A DNA stretch of 42,018 bases from Cytophagia bacterium. GTDB taxonomy: Bacteria; Bacteroidota; Bacteroidia; Cytophagales; Spirosomataceae. The notes beneath the pieces were generated by a model, which saw only the letters and a list, made by a program, of their open reading frames with translations, ran no database searches and was not told the DNA's origin. A program made the translations under genes and the position numbers. Positions 14,648-22,624 of this stretch are shown one piece after another; position 1 is the stretch's first letter, and every line of letters begins with the position of its first letter. The DNA is taken from assembly GCA_004293645.1 (NCBI GenBank), contig REAB01000114.1:1-42018 (forward strand). The letters run 5' to 3'.

Positions 14648-15607
14648 ATGTTGAGTCGCGTTGCTAATTCGATTTATTGGATGAACCGCTATATTGAGCG
14701 GGCCGATAACTACGCTCGTTTTGTGGGCGTAAATTTCAATTTGGCACTCGACTTGCCGCCCAACGTAAGCGAACAATGGGAGCCGCTGCTCATAGCCACC
14801 GCCGACAATTACTTGTTTTATCAATATTACGACAAGCCCACCCGCGAAAATGTCATTAACTTTATGACGTTCGACAAGCGCAACCCCAATTCTATCTATA
14901 ATTGTTTGGCCTTTGCCCGCGAAAACGCCCGTACTGTCCGTGAAACTATCTCGAAAGAAATGTGGGAAAATCTCAACCAGCTTTTCCTTTGGGTGCGCGA
15001 CGCAACGCCTTCATTTGAGTTTGACCTCAACCGAATGCAGGAGTTTTATACCCAAGTCAAGCATGGTTCGCAGTTGTTTTATGGCGTGATAGATGCCACC
15101 AGTACCCGCAATGAAGCCTGGCATTTTGGCCGTGCAGGCCGCTTGCTCGAACGCGCCGACAAAACATCGCGGTTCTTGGACGTGAAGTATTTTACGCTTA
15201 TGCCCGATACCGACATGACAGGCAGCACCCTCGAACTCGTTATGTGGACTGCCGTGCTCAAATCGGTGAGTGCTTACAATATGTATCGGCAACAGCACCA
15301 GATACTTACGCCTACGCACATCGTCGAATTTTTGATGTTAGACAAGCTGTTTCCGCGCTCCATGGCGCATTGTATTCGGCAGGCCGAGTTGTCGCTTTAT
15401 GAAATATCTGGTACAAATCTCGCGTCTGGTTTTAGTAATTTGGCCGAAAAAAGTGCCAGCAAATTGCGCTCTGAAATAGAATTTACCGAAATTGACGATA
15501 TTTTCAACATTGGTTTGCACCAATACTTAGACCAGTTTCAGATTAGGGGCAACGAGGTAAGTAAAGCCATTTTTCAAACTTATTTTGACATCAAAGCGGT
15601 GGAGTAA
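14648..15607 (+). CDS. Alpha-E domain protein
   Basis: 319 residues. It opens with MLSRVANSIYWMNRYIERADN, the hallmark of the alpha-E family (usual form MLSRxAxxLYWMxRYxERAEN), and is helical throughout. A second conserved element, HFGRAGRLLERADKTSRFLD, lies at about residues 158-177. Comparative-genomics work places alpha-E beside circularly permuted ATP-grasp ligases, transglutaminases and Anbu proteasome-like subunits, in predicted peptide-synthesis or modification operons; the biochemical role is not established. Here the Anbu and transglutaminase genes follow directly (65 and 5 bases), but no ATP-grasp gene lies within the window. Confidence 0.92.
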   Translation: MLSRVANSIYWMNRYIERADNYARFVGVNFNLALDLPPNVSEQWEPLLIATADNYLFYQYYDKPTRENVINFMTFDKRNPNSIYNCLAFARENARTVRETISKEMWENLNQLFLWVRDATPSFEFDLNRMQEFYTQVKHGSQLFYGVIDATSTRNEAWHFGRAGRLLERADKTSRFLDVKYFTLMPDTDMTGSTLELVMWTAVLKSVSAYNMYRQQHQILTPTHIVEFLMLDKLFPRSMAHCIRQAELSLYEISGTNLASGFSNLAEKSASKLRSEIEFTEIDDIFNIGLHQYLDQFQIRGNEVSKAIFQTYFDIKAVE

Positions 15608-15672
15608 AATCGCAATTTGAGCATTTTAATCCCCCCACTCGATATTCTAAATTTTAAACTTAATATTCAAAA

Positions 15673-16407
15673 ATGACCTACTGCTTAGGTATAAAATTGG
15701 CTACGGGCTTGGTGGCCATTGCCGACACCCGACTCACTTCGGGCACGGAGGTAACTACCAATAAGAAAATCTCAATTCACCAGTTGGAGAACCATTCGCT
15801 ATTTATTATGACTTCGGGCTTGCGCTCGGTGCGCGACAAAGCGGTAACCTATTTTCAGGAAGCATTGGACGAACACGGGGTTGAATTTAAAAAAATGCAC
15901 CAAGCCGTCAATGTGTTTGGCCAACAAGTGCGGCGGGTTTTTAGGGAAGACCGCGACGCGCTCGAAGCCGCCAGCATGCGCTTTAATTTGCACGCCATTG
16001 TGGGCGGCCAATTAGAAAACGACAAAGAACATAAACTGTTTTTGCTTTATCCAGAAGGCAATTGGGTAGAAGTGAGCGACAGCTCACCGTTTTTTGTGAT
16101 TGGCAATTCAAATTATGGCAAACCGCTGCTATTCAGGAGTTTAAATTACAATACTTCGATGCAAGAAGCCCTTAAAATTGGCTTTTTATCGTTCGATTCT
16201 ACCCGCGTGAGCGTCAATGACGTGGACTATCCGCTTGATGTAATATTGTACGAACGCGATAGTTTTCACTTGACGGAACACCGCTACGAGAAAGAAGATT
16301 TGACTTATCTTTCTTTGCAGTGGAACATGTTGCTCAAAAATTCGGTTCAAAGATTACCCAACGATTGGATGAATCCCATTTTTGACAAAATCCGCGAGAA
16401 GGTCTAA
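15673..16407 (+). CDS. Anbu-type (HslV-related) proteasome-like peptidase
   Basis: 244 residues, the size of Anbu (ancestral beta subunit). It starts MTYCLGIKLATGLVAIADTR. Removal of Met1 would expose Thr2 as the N-terminal nucleophile, with Asp18 in the IADTR motif and Lys31/32 in the TNKKIS segment in the positions expected for the Thr-Asp-Lys site. The glycine motif ITMTSGL-like (FIMTSGLRS, about 44-52) is also typical. The alpha-E and transglutaminase neighbours are the usual Anbu context. The substrate is unknown, and no ATPase partner is seen nearby, in line with Anbu operons generally. Confidence 0.9.
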   Translation: MTYCLGIKLATGLVAIADTRLTSGTEVTTNKKISIHQLENHSLFIMTSGLRSVRDKAVTYFQEALDEHGVEFKKMHQAVNVFGQQVRRVFREDRDALEAASMRFNLHAIVGGQLENDKEHKLFLLYPEGNWVEVSDSSPFFVIGNSNYGKPLLFRSLNYNTSMQEALKIGFLSFDSTRVSVNDVDYPLDVILYERDSFHLTEHRYEKEDLTYLSLQWNMLLKNSVQRLPNDWMNPIFDKIREKV

Positions 16408-16412
16408 TTTCC

Positions 16413-17270
16413 ATGAACTTACACGTCAAACACCAGCTCAATTATACTTATTCAGAAGGTGTTTTCCTGAATCCGCACACCATCTATTTGTCGCCCAAGG
16501 CTTATCCGCACCAGCGCGTCATTAGCCATGCGGTTCAGATTGAGCCTATGCCCAGTATGCTCGTTGAAAACATAGACGTAGAGGGCAATCACCAGCACGT
16601 GGCATTTTTTAAGGAAAAAACTGATAAACTGACCGTCAGTTCTGAAATTGTCATGGAATCGTCGCCCTTCAACGTATTTGGTTTTGTGTTGTTTCCATTC
16701 GACACCGAGCGCATTCCGTTTAGTTACAGCGACTCCGAAAAAAAGCACTTGGAGCCTTACCTTATCCGCGAGGGTGTTACTACTTACGTGGAGCAATATG
16801 CCCGCCAAACTGCAGCGGGCGCACTTTGGGCAACTGTGCCAATCTTGACGGCTTTGTGCAAAAACATAGCACAAAACTTTGTGTACGAACGCCGCGAAGT
16901 AGGCCCGCCGCTGCCCCCCGAACACACGCTGATAGGTCAAAAAGGTACTTGCCGCGATTTTGCCCAACTTTTTGTGGCTTGCTGCCGCAGTTTGGGCATT
17001 GCGGCGCGTTTTGTGAGTGGCTATTTGTACGGCAATTTGCTCCAAGCCCACGACTTGCACGCTTGGGTAGAGGTTTATTTGCCAGGCGCAGGTTGGCGCG
17101 GCTTCGACCCGACCGAGGGCAAAGCCGTCATCAACAACCACATTTATTTGGCGGCATCGGCCAATCCGAGCCTCATTGTACCTGTTTCGGGGCTTTTTAG
17201 GGGCCAAGCACGTTCCACTTTGCAAGTAGATGTAACCGTGCAAGAATGGGCGGGCGGTTTTCAAGAATAA
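16413..17270 (+). CDS. Transglutaminase-like cysteine protease
   Basis: 285 residues. An N-terminal beta domain (about 1-150, HQLNYTYSEGVFLNPHTIYL) is of the type found in bacterial transglutaminase-like proteins. The catalytic core follows with C180 in GQKGTCRDFAQLF, H216 in LHAWVEVYLPG and D232 in GFDPTEG, the Cys-His-Asp triad in the standard spacing. There is no signal peptide, so it is cytoplasmic like Anbu. It starts 5 bases after the Anbu stop, so it is in the same operon. A peptidase or amide-transfer role with alpha-E and Anbu is inferred from context only. Confidence 0.93.
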   Translation: MNLHVKHQLNYTYSEGVFLNPHTIYLSPKAYPHQRVISHAVQIEPMPSMLVENIDVEGNHQHVAFFKEKTDKLTVSSEIVMESSPFNVFGFVLFPFDTERIPFSYSDSEKKHLEPYLIREGVTTYVEQYARQTAAGALWATVPILTALCKNIAQNFVYERREVGPPLPPEHTLIGQKGTCRDFAQLFVACCRSLGIAARFVSGYLYGNLLQAHDLHAWVEVYLPGAGWRGFDPTEGKAVINNHIYLAASANPSLIVPVSGLFRGQARSTLQVDVTVQEWAGGFQE

Positions 17271-17298
17271 ATGTTGTAAAAAGACAAAACTGACTTAA

Positions 17299-17448
17299 AG
17301 TAGGCTGTACCATATTTTTCAAAAGTCTAAATGCGGTTTTTGGCTCAACGGCCAAGTGCGCGACAGCAAAACATTGCGTGCAAAAAAAGGTTTATTATAT
17401 GCCGTTGTTCGTAACGGCGAAAAAATATTGATATTTGAAAAAAAATAA
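17299..17448 (+). pseudogene. Possible remnant of a gene 3' end
   Basis: 49 open codons ending in TAA (17446-17448), with no ATG and an in-frame TAA just upstream. The end (KGLLYAVVRNGEKILIFEKK) has a natural-looking beta-strand pattern and codon use like the neighbours. A GTG within the frame would give only about 30 residues. I do not recognise a family. It could be the tail of a decayed gene or a very small protein. Confidence 0.3.
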
Positions 17449-17464
17449 AAATCCAAAAATCACC

Positions 17465-18499
17465 GTGAAAAAAGCTATCATTTGGGGTATTTTAACACTC
17501 TTGCCCTGGCTGTCGTACGGCCAAACCGACACGACCAAAGCCGCCGAAGAATTTAATTTTGAAGAATTTGGCGATGCCGACAACAAAGTCATCAAAACGT
17601 ATTGCACCCAAAAAGTCAATTACCTTTCGCCTACTAAGCTCATTTCGGTAGGTTACGAGGGGCAATTGCCGTTTCATTTTACGTCGGTGGGTACGCATGG
17701 TTTGCCGCAGGCCATTTCCACCGCCGAAACCCACGTCAATACTTTTGGCGGCTTTCGGTTGGGGGTCAATACGCCCGTTGTTTCAAGGTCAAATTTTATT
17801 TTGAACTTGGGGCTTACTTATTGGAACACCCGCGTAGCACTGGGCAACCCAGAGCGGTCGGCCAATTTGTTTGGCAACCTAAAAGCCCTCAACAGCGCGG
17901 GCATCAATGCCACGGTGTTTAAGCCATTCAACAACAAAAACTTTTTGATTGTGCAAGCCAACGCCGACCTCAACGGCAACTATCGTAGCTTTGATGCACT
18001 CGATACCAAGGGTTTAACTTTCAGCGGCATAGCCATTTATGGCTGGAAAAAAGACGATAATTTGATGTGGGGCTTGGGCGTTTCGCGTACGTATCGGGCA
18101 GGTCAGGTGTTGCACATTCCCGTTATTTTGTACAACCGTACGTTCAACCAAAAGTGGGGTGTAGAGGCAGTTTTGCCCGCCAAGGCGCACGTAAGGCGCA
18201 ATTTCTCGCCTTCTTCTTATCTTATGGCAGGCTACGAAATAGAAGGCAATGCTTATTATTTGGGCAACCCGTCTAACACCCCGCTTCACCTGCGCCGTGG
18301 CGAATTGAAACCGCGCATCATATTTGAACAAAAAATCACAGGTTTTATTTGGCTTTCTGCCCAAGCAGGTTTGCGTTACAACTGGCGTTTCAATGCGTTC
18401 AATTCTCAAAATCCAACCAAAGACCAAAAGCCGTTGTTTGAGAATACACTTGGCAACCCGCTTTATTTCAACGTAAGTATCAATTTGGTCAGTCCATAA
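17465..18499 (+). CDS. DUF6268-like outer-membrane beta-barrel protein
   Basis: 344 residues from a GTG at 17465, preferred over a TTG at 17435 because it begins a clean signal peptide (MKKAIIWGILTLLPWLSYGQ). The mature part has alternating hydrophobic and polar strands with aromatic ends throughout (FRLGVNTPVV, LNLGLTYWNTRVAL, MWGLGVSRTYRAG, WLSAQAGLRYNWRFN) and ends in LYFNVSINLVSP, consistent with an outer-membrane barrel closing strand. Function unknown. A 19-bp stem-loop at the stop codon ends the transcript. Confidence 0.75.
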   Translation: MKKAIIWGILTLLPWLSYGQTDTTKAAEEFNFEEFGDADNKVIKTYCTQKVNYLSPTKLISVGYEGQLPFHFTSVGTHGLPQAISTAETHVNTFGGFRLGVNTPVVSRSNFILNLGLTYWNTRVALGNPERSANLFGNLKALNSAGINATVFKPFNNKNFLIVQANADLNGNYRSFDALDTKGLTFSGIAIYGWKKDDNLMWGLGVSRTYRAGQVLHIPVILYNRTFNQKWGVEAVLPAKAHVRRNFSPSSYLMAGYEIEGNAYYLGNPSNTPLHLRRGELKPRIIFEQKITGFIWLSAQAGLRYNWRFNAFNSQNPTKDQKPLFENTLGNPLYFNVSINLVSP

Positions 18500-18539
18500 A
18501 TAAAGAAGCCCGAAGCAGTTTGCTTCGGGCTTCTTTATT
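18499..18539. terminator. Bidirectional terminator
   Basis: Perfect 19-bp stem (18499-18517 with 18521-18539), 3-base loop, A/T-rich base on both sides. It lies exactly between the convergent DUF6268 and DUF2147 genes and overlaps both stop regions. Confidence 0.9.
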
Positions 18540-18993
18540 AGGCTTTCTTTATTTGTCGTTTCCAAACGTCGGTGCGCCCAAAAAGCGACACGCCAATGAA
18601 ACCGCGTACTTCCAAGGTGTTTTCGTCCACGAGTTTCATTTCGCAAGCGTAGTCGTTGCCCGTTTTTGGGTCATAAATACGGCCTTCTTCCCAAGTATTT
18701 TCGCCTTTAAAAACAAACGCACGCAGGTTTTCGAGTCCTTTAAGAGGGCGAGTGCGGAGTTTTTCGTCGGGGTTGTTGATGTCGGTGCGGGGCTTGCCGT
18801 CGGGGTCGTTGGCTACTTTAAGCCACACTACTTTGCCAAAATATTGATCTCCTTTTTTGTAAATCTGCACCATACCCGTACCTTCGCCACTTTTCCAAAC
18901 GCCCAGGATGGCATCGGAGTTTTGGGCAAAAATGGGGCAACTCAGTAAAAGAAAAAGGATTGCTGTTAAAATAAGTTTTGAACCGCTTTGCAT
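18538..18993 (-). CDS. DUF2147 secreted protein
   Basis: 151 residues. Signal peptide at 1-23 (LILTAILFLLLSCPIFAQ). The mature domain is the DUF2147 small beta-barrel: ILGVWKSGEGTGMVQIYKKG, YFGKVVWLK, DPKTGNDYACEMKLVDENTLEVRG and the end GRTDVWKR are its conserved blocks. Exported; the function is not established for the family. Divergent from the flippase gene with 236 bases between. Confidence 0.9.
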   Translation of the reverse strand: MQSGSKLILTAILFLLLSCPIFAQNSDAILGVWKSGEGTGMVQIYKKGDQYFGKVVWLKVANDPDGKPRTDINNPDEKLRTRPLKGLENLRAFVFKGENTWEEGRIYDPKTGNDYACEMKLVDENTLEVRGFIGVSLFGRTDVWKRQIKKA

Positions 18994-19229
18994 TGTTTTT
19001 GGAGGTTTTAAGAGTGATTATTGTCCTTGAAAACGTGTTTTGGGTAGTTTTTGTTTGATGAGCGTGCAAATTTTTTGTGGCTAAACATTATTTTAGCTGT
19101 CTGGTTTTGTGCAATAACTTTTAAAAAATGGCCTCCCGCACCTCAGTTCTTGTACTTTTACGTTTACTATTACACGGGTTTCTACTAAAAAGCCCATTTG
19201 CTTGATAAAAAAACCAAACGCGCTTCTAT

Positions 19230-20777
19230 TTGAATCTCGACTATCGAAATATTGGTAAGTTATTTAGTCTGAATACGCTCAATGTATTGTTGAGCATTGT
19301 CTATTCTACGCTCACGGTCTATTATTTTGGTACTTCGGAGCAAATAGAGGCATTTTTTGCGGCTTCGGTGCTGGGTACGGCCATTTCGAGATTTGTGCAA
19401 ACGGGGCAATTGGTAGAAATTGTGGTGCCGCGCTACCACAAAGTAAAGCAAGAAATAGGGCCGCAGGCGGCTATGTCGGTCATTGCCACGCTCTGCAATT
19501 TTATGGTGGGTATTGCGTTTTTGCTGGTGCTGCTTTTTATTTTGGGACGTACGTGGGTGGTCAATCTGCTGGTGCCAGGTTTTGCGATGCCTACCAAAGA
19601 ATTGGTGTGGCAAATTTTTTGTTGGACGGGTTTTTTGATGCCCATTCAAATAGCCACCAACTTGTTTCAGGGCATGCTCAACGCCGAAAATATTTATGGC
19701 AAAGTAGAGTTTACCAACACGATTTCGCTGTTCATTACCGTTTTGATTTTGGCCGTCTGGGGGCAAGATGGCAACGTGATGGCATTGGTAATAGGACTTA
19801 TTTTGAGTGTTTTAGCGCAGTTTGCCACCACCGTTTATTATTTACGCCAAGTTGGCTACCGACATTCATTTTCTTTTGTCAATCCTTATTTTCCGCTCCG
19901 CGATTTGTTTCAAGCCATTGTGGCTACGTCTTCGTACATGGGCAGCGTGCAGATTTATACCTTTGTCTTCAACGCGGCTCTGTCGTTGCTGCCTGCGGGT
20001 ACATTTGCCATCTATCGTTATGCGGAGGTAATTTACGGTAAAGTCGCCAATGTCTTCATGATTCCAGTTAGTACGGTATTTTTCAACGAAATCAACCGTT
20101 TTATCAACCAAGACAACGGCCAATTGGTGCGGGGCTTTGTGGTCAAAAATTTGAATCTATCTTATTTTTTAGGCTTTTTGATACTGCTGCCTTTTTTGGC
20201 AGGAGGCCAATATTTTATTTGGACACTTTGGGGCGGCAGTAAGTTCAACGCCCAAGACGTGCAGCGGGTTTACGGGCTGCTGTGCGTGTTTTTTGCTATC
20301 ACGATTATAAGTGGGCCGTACATGATTTTTCGTAAATTGGCGGTTTCGGTTGCTCATCCCAACTTTTTGTACGGTGCATGGGCTGTGGCGCATTTGTTTT
20401 CTTGTGCGTTGGGCTATTGGCTTATGCAGGTTTGGGGCATTGCGGGCTTGATGATGCAAGTATTTGCTCATTCGTTTCTGATGATGCTAATTCCTATTTA
20501 TGCCGTGTATCGAAATAAAGCACATTATATAGGTTTACACAACCCTACCGAAACCTTTAAAGTAACAGTAGCAGCGGCAGTTGCTGCTTTGGCAGCTTGG
20601 GGGGCGAGTACTATTTGGGTGGGCTTTGCCAACTATGGCAAGCTGAGTAGCTTGCTGGTGAGCGGGTTGTTGGCATCAATAACCGTGCTGGCATTTGTGG
20701 GGAGTAGCCTCTATCTTAAAGTACAAGAGTTGGAGATTGTGCGCAAAAAAATAGCGCAACTCTTGAACAAGGCTTAA
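19230..20777 (+). CDS. MurJ-like (MVF/MOP superfamily) lipid flippase
   Basis: 515 residues from a TTG at 19230. An in-frame TAA at 19206 and the lack of an upstream ATG leave few other choices. About 13-14 hydrophobic segments span the protein. The N-terminal half (LFSLNTLNVLLSIVYSTLTV, YYFGTSEQIEAFFAASVL) and the conserved PxxF/N pattern near YRYAEVIYGKVANVFMIPVS match MurJ/polysaccharide flippases of the MOP superfamily. It could flip lipid II or another polyprenyl-linked oligosaccharide; the sequence does not decide. No cell-wall genes are adjacent. nuoK follows but has its own promoter. Confidence 0.8.
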   Translation: MNLDYRNIGKLFSLNTLNVLLSIVYSTLTVYYFGTSEQIEAFFAASVLGTAISRFVQTGQLVEIVVPRYHKVKQEIGPQAAMSVIATLCNFMVGIAFLLVLLFILGRTWVVNLLVPGFAMPTKELVWQIFCWTGFLMPIQIATNLFQGMLNAENIYGKVEFTNTISLFITVLILAVWGQDGNVMALVIGLILSVLAQFATTVYYLRQVGYRHSFSFVNPYFPLRDLFQAIVATSSYMGSVQIYTFVFNAALSLLPAGTFAIYRYAEVIYGKVANVFMIPVSTVFFNEINRFINQDNGQLVRGFVVKNLNLSYFLGFLILLPFLAGGQYFIWTLWGGSKFNAQDVQRVYGLLCVFFAITIISGPYMIFRKLAVSVAHPNFLYGAWAVAHLFSCALGYWLMQVWGIAGLMMQVFAHSFLMMLIPIYAVYRNKAHYIGLHNPTETFKVTVAAAVAALAAWGASTIWVGFANYGKLSSLLVSGLLASITVLAFVGSSLYLKVQELEIVRKKIAQLLNKA

Positions 20778-20813
20778 ACCACAACTATTTTTTGTTAGTT
20801 TTTGAAGTCCAGA

Positions 20814-20844
20814 TTTGGGCGGCTACGATTTATGCGTAAATTTG
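20814..20844 (+). promoter_or_regulatory. Promoter of the nuoKLMN unit
   Basis: TTTG (20814-20817), 19 bases, TAAATTTG (20837-20844): an exact match to the Bacteroidota housekeeping promoter in sequence and spacing. It places the start of transcription near 20850, about 55 bases before the nuoK ATG, and makes nuoK the first gene of its unit. Confidence 0.8.
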
Positions 20845-20904
20845 CCCACATTTTTTAGAAAGACACGAGTCAATCTAAGCCTCATATTTATTGATATCCC
20901 TACC

Positions 20905-21249
20905 ATGTTTCCACAAGTTGCTCCTTCTATTCCGCAAGTAATTCAACTTATTCCGCTGAATAACTATCTTTGGCTGAGTACGGCACTCTTTGTGATTGGT
21001 ATTGTAGGTGTGCTTACGCGGCGCAATGCTATTGTGGTTTTTATGAGTATCGAGCTCATGCTCAATGCCGTCAATTTGCTTTTGGTGGCGTTTTCGTCTT
21101 ATCGCTCCGACCCTACTGGCCAGGTATTTGTGTTTTTTATTATGGCAGTAGCCGCCGCCGAAGTAGCGGTTGGTTTGGCCATTATTGTGATGATATACCG
21201 CAACAGTCGCTCAATTGACATTGGTTTTTTGAATAAATTGAAATTTTGA
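20905..21249 (+). CDS. nuoK: NADH-quinone oxidoreductase subunit K
   Basis: 114 residues from ATG 20905, chosen over an upstream in-frame start because the promoter and 5' leader precede it. Three transmembrane helices. The conserved membrane glutamates of the proton path are in [18 protein letters not shown] and [12 protein letters not shown]. It belongs to the membrane arm of complex I, which pumps protons during NADH:quinone electron transfer. It ends NKLKF; a second copy of its last 32 bases lies at 21903-21934, where the reading would be NKLKW. nuoA-J are not in the window; the upstream gene is a flippase. Confidence 0.95.
   Translation: MFPQVAPSIPQVIQLIPLNNYLWLSTALFVIGIVGVLTRRNAIVVFMSIELMLNAVNLLLVAFSSYRSDPTGQVFVFFIMAVAAAEVAVGLAIIVMIYRNSRSIDIGFLNKLKF
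21213..21244 (+). repeat. 32-bp direct repeat, copy 1 (3' end of nuoK)
   Basis: Identical to 21903-21934. It lies inside the last codons of nuoK. The pair brackets the first MNT/HEPN cassette, 690 bases repeat-to-repeat. Confidence 0.9.
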
Positions 21250-21257
21250 TTTATAAA

Positions 21258-21575
21258 ATGGTTCACCGAAATACAATTTTCAAACAAGTGAGAAATGTGG
21301 TTCATAGTTTTGACCCACAAGCACGGATTATTTTGTTTGGTTCGAGAGCCAGAGGTGATCACCGCCAAGATTCTGATTGGGATTTTATGGTTTTGACAGA
21401 AAAAGAGTTTGACTGGAAGCAAGAAAGTGATTTTCGCAATAAAGTTTATTATGACATTGAATTAAAGACTGATGCCGTAATTTATGCCACCATCGAAAAT
21501 CAAAAAAATTGGGAAATATATAAGAATGCTGACCCTTTTTATATCAATATAGCCAAAGAAGGTGTTGAGATATGA
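21258..21575 (+). CDS. MNT-domain nucleotidyltransferase (antitoxin of an MNT/HEPN pair)
   Basis: 105 residues from ATG 21258. Near residue 30 it has FGSRARGDHRQDSDWDF, an exact GS-x10-DxD minimal nucleotidyltransferase motif. In characterised MNT/HEPN pairs the MNT protein neutralises the HEPN RNase by AMPylation. It starts 8 bases after nuoK, and its stop overlaps the HEPN start by ATGA, the usual operon layout. It appears intact although its HEPN partner is broken. It is AT-richer than nuo. Confidence 0.88.
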   Translation: MVHRNTIFKQVRNVVHSFDPQARIILFGSRARGDHRQDSDWDFMVLTEKEFDWKQESDFRNKVYYDIELKTDAVIYATIENQKNWEIYKNADPFYINIAKEGVEI

Positions 21576-21884
21576 CAAACTTGGAAAGAGATGAAATGGT
21601 GGCTTATTATATTTCAAGAGCCGATGAAATCTTTAGACAATGATGGCGTTGCAGCACACAGCCACAGTGGCTTGAAGACCATTTTTCACAAAAACTATAT
21701 CAAGAACAAAATTTTTGAAGAAAAACTTGGCGAGATTCTAAATAGGTTAATGAATCAGCGAGATGATGCCGACTATAAAGTAAAAGTTAGGTTTACGGAA
21801 GAACAAATACGGCCCAACATAGATGAGGCCATAAAGTTTATTGCCACCATTAAGGAGAAGATAGAACATAGTAAAATACAATGA
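21572..21884 (+). pseudogene. HEPN toxin gene with internal deletion
   Basis: Starts at ATG 21572, overlapping the MNT stop. The first 23 codons read MTNLERDEMVAYYISRADEI.. as in UPF0332-type HEPN proteins, then stop at TGA 21641-21643. From about 21640 another frame continues with DGVAAHSHSGLKTIFHKNYI and ILNRLMNQRDDADY, the normal second half of the same family. The roughly 30 residues that should lie between (the helix with the conserved R..YYA motif) are absent. A deletion of about 90-100 bases with frameshift explains this. The protein would lack its conserved core, so the toxin is dead. Confidence 0.8.
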
Positions 21885-21902
21885 TGAGAGCTCGGCACAT
21901 TG

Positions 21903-21934
21903 AATTGACATTGGTTTTTTGAATAAATTGAAAT
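21903..21934 (+). repeat. 32-bp direct repeat, copy 2 (duplicated nuoK 3' end)
   Basis: Identical to 21213-21244 and followed by GGTGA, which would give an alternative nuoK end (NKLKW, stop). It is out of place here, after the decayed HEPN gene. Confidence 0.9.
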
Positions 21935-21968
21935 GGTGAATTTTTGAGTTTGAAAAACAAGTTTCGAT

Positions 21969-22187
21969 ATGCAAGCAATAAAAATTGATAGCCAAAAAGA
22001 CAGGTGCTTGATTAGTATTCAGAAAGATATGTTTGATTCAGACGAATTGATTCGTATCTTGAAATGGTTGCGGGGGGAGTCGCTGGCACAAAAAGCGAAT
22101 ATTGGCGACGAAATTTTGGAAGTTGAAAAACAGATAAATCAAGATTGGTGGAAAAAAAATGAGCATTTGTTTGCCGCCAAAAAATGA
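21969..22187 (+). CDS. Antitoxin of a PIN-domain toxin module
   Basis: 72 residues. Short, with a beta-strand start (MQAIKIDSQKDRCLISIQKD) followed by an acidic helix and the tail NQDWWKKNEHLF, which suits an antitoxin that wraps its toxin. The stop overlaps the PIN start by ATGA (22184-22187). I cannot name the family; antitoxin identity is inferred from size and coupling to a PIN gene. Intact. Confidence 0.65.
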   Translation: MQAIKIDSQKDRCLISIQKDMFDSDELIRILKWLRGESLAQKANIGDEILEVEKQINQDWWKKNEHLFAAKK

Positions 22188-22288
22188 ATACCATCATAAT
22201 TGACACGAACATTGTAATTGCATCGCTGAGAAAGAAAGATTCTATTACAAGATATAAAATTTTTCGCAGTCCTTTTCGATTTACAACT

Positions 22289-22391
22289 AAGTAATTTGGT
22301 ATAAATAAACGATGTTTCAATTTTATATAAAACTTTGATAATAAGCACTTTGTGATTCTATTGACTATTGACTATTGACCGTGGACTACTT
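22289..22391 (+). repeat. ~102-bp insertion element, copy A
   Basis: Starts AAGTAATTTGGTATAAATAA and ends GACCGTGGACTACTT. It is inserted after AACT within the PIN gene. Near its right end it has three TATTGAC heptamers (about 22358-22378). The termini AAGTA and TACTT are inverted. It has no coding capacity. Shared sequence with copy B covers 102 bases (22285-22386), with 4 differences, all transitions. Confidence 0.88.
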
Positions 22392-22522
22392 ACCTCGTTT
22401 TTGTTTGTTGAAGTATTCAAATATAAAGAAGTTATTTTTAAAAATGCGGAACTGACCGAAGATGAAACTTACGAATATTTAGAGAAAATTTTACAGCGGA
22501 TTGATTTTGTAAGCGAAGAACT

Positions 22523-22624
22523 AAGTAATTTGGTATAAATAAACGACGTTTCAATTTTGTATAAAACTTTGATAATAAGCACTTTGCGATTCTATTGACT
22601 ATCGACTATTGACCGTGGACACTT
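22523..22624 (+). repeat. ~102-bp insertion element, copy B
   Basis: Same element and orientation as 22289-22391, again directly after AACT. It ends GACCGTGGACACTT, one base shorter than copy A at the right end. The shared block is 22519-22620. Confidence 0.88.

Noticed and set aside
17401-17418. Small hairpin GCCGTT-GTTCGT-AACGGC as a terminator or regulator
   Set aside because: Six-bp stem with no T-run, located in coding-like sequence; too weak.
22289-22391. Self-splicing intron in the PIN gene
   Set aside because: At about 102 bp it is too short for a group I or II intron and I see no intron motifs; an insertion element is simpler, although RNA data would settle it.
22285-22624. CRISPR-like direct repeats (two ~102-bp copies with ~132-bp spacing)
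   Set aside because: Repeats are far too long, only two copies exist, and the 'spacer' is PIN-gene coding sequence.
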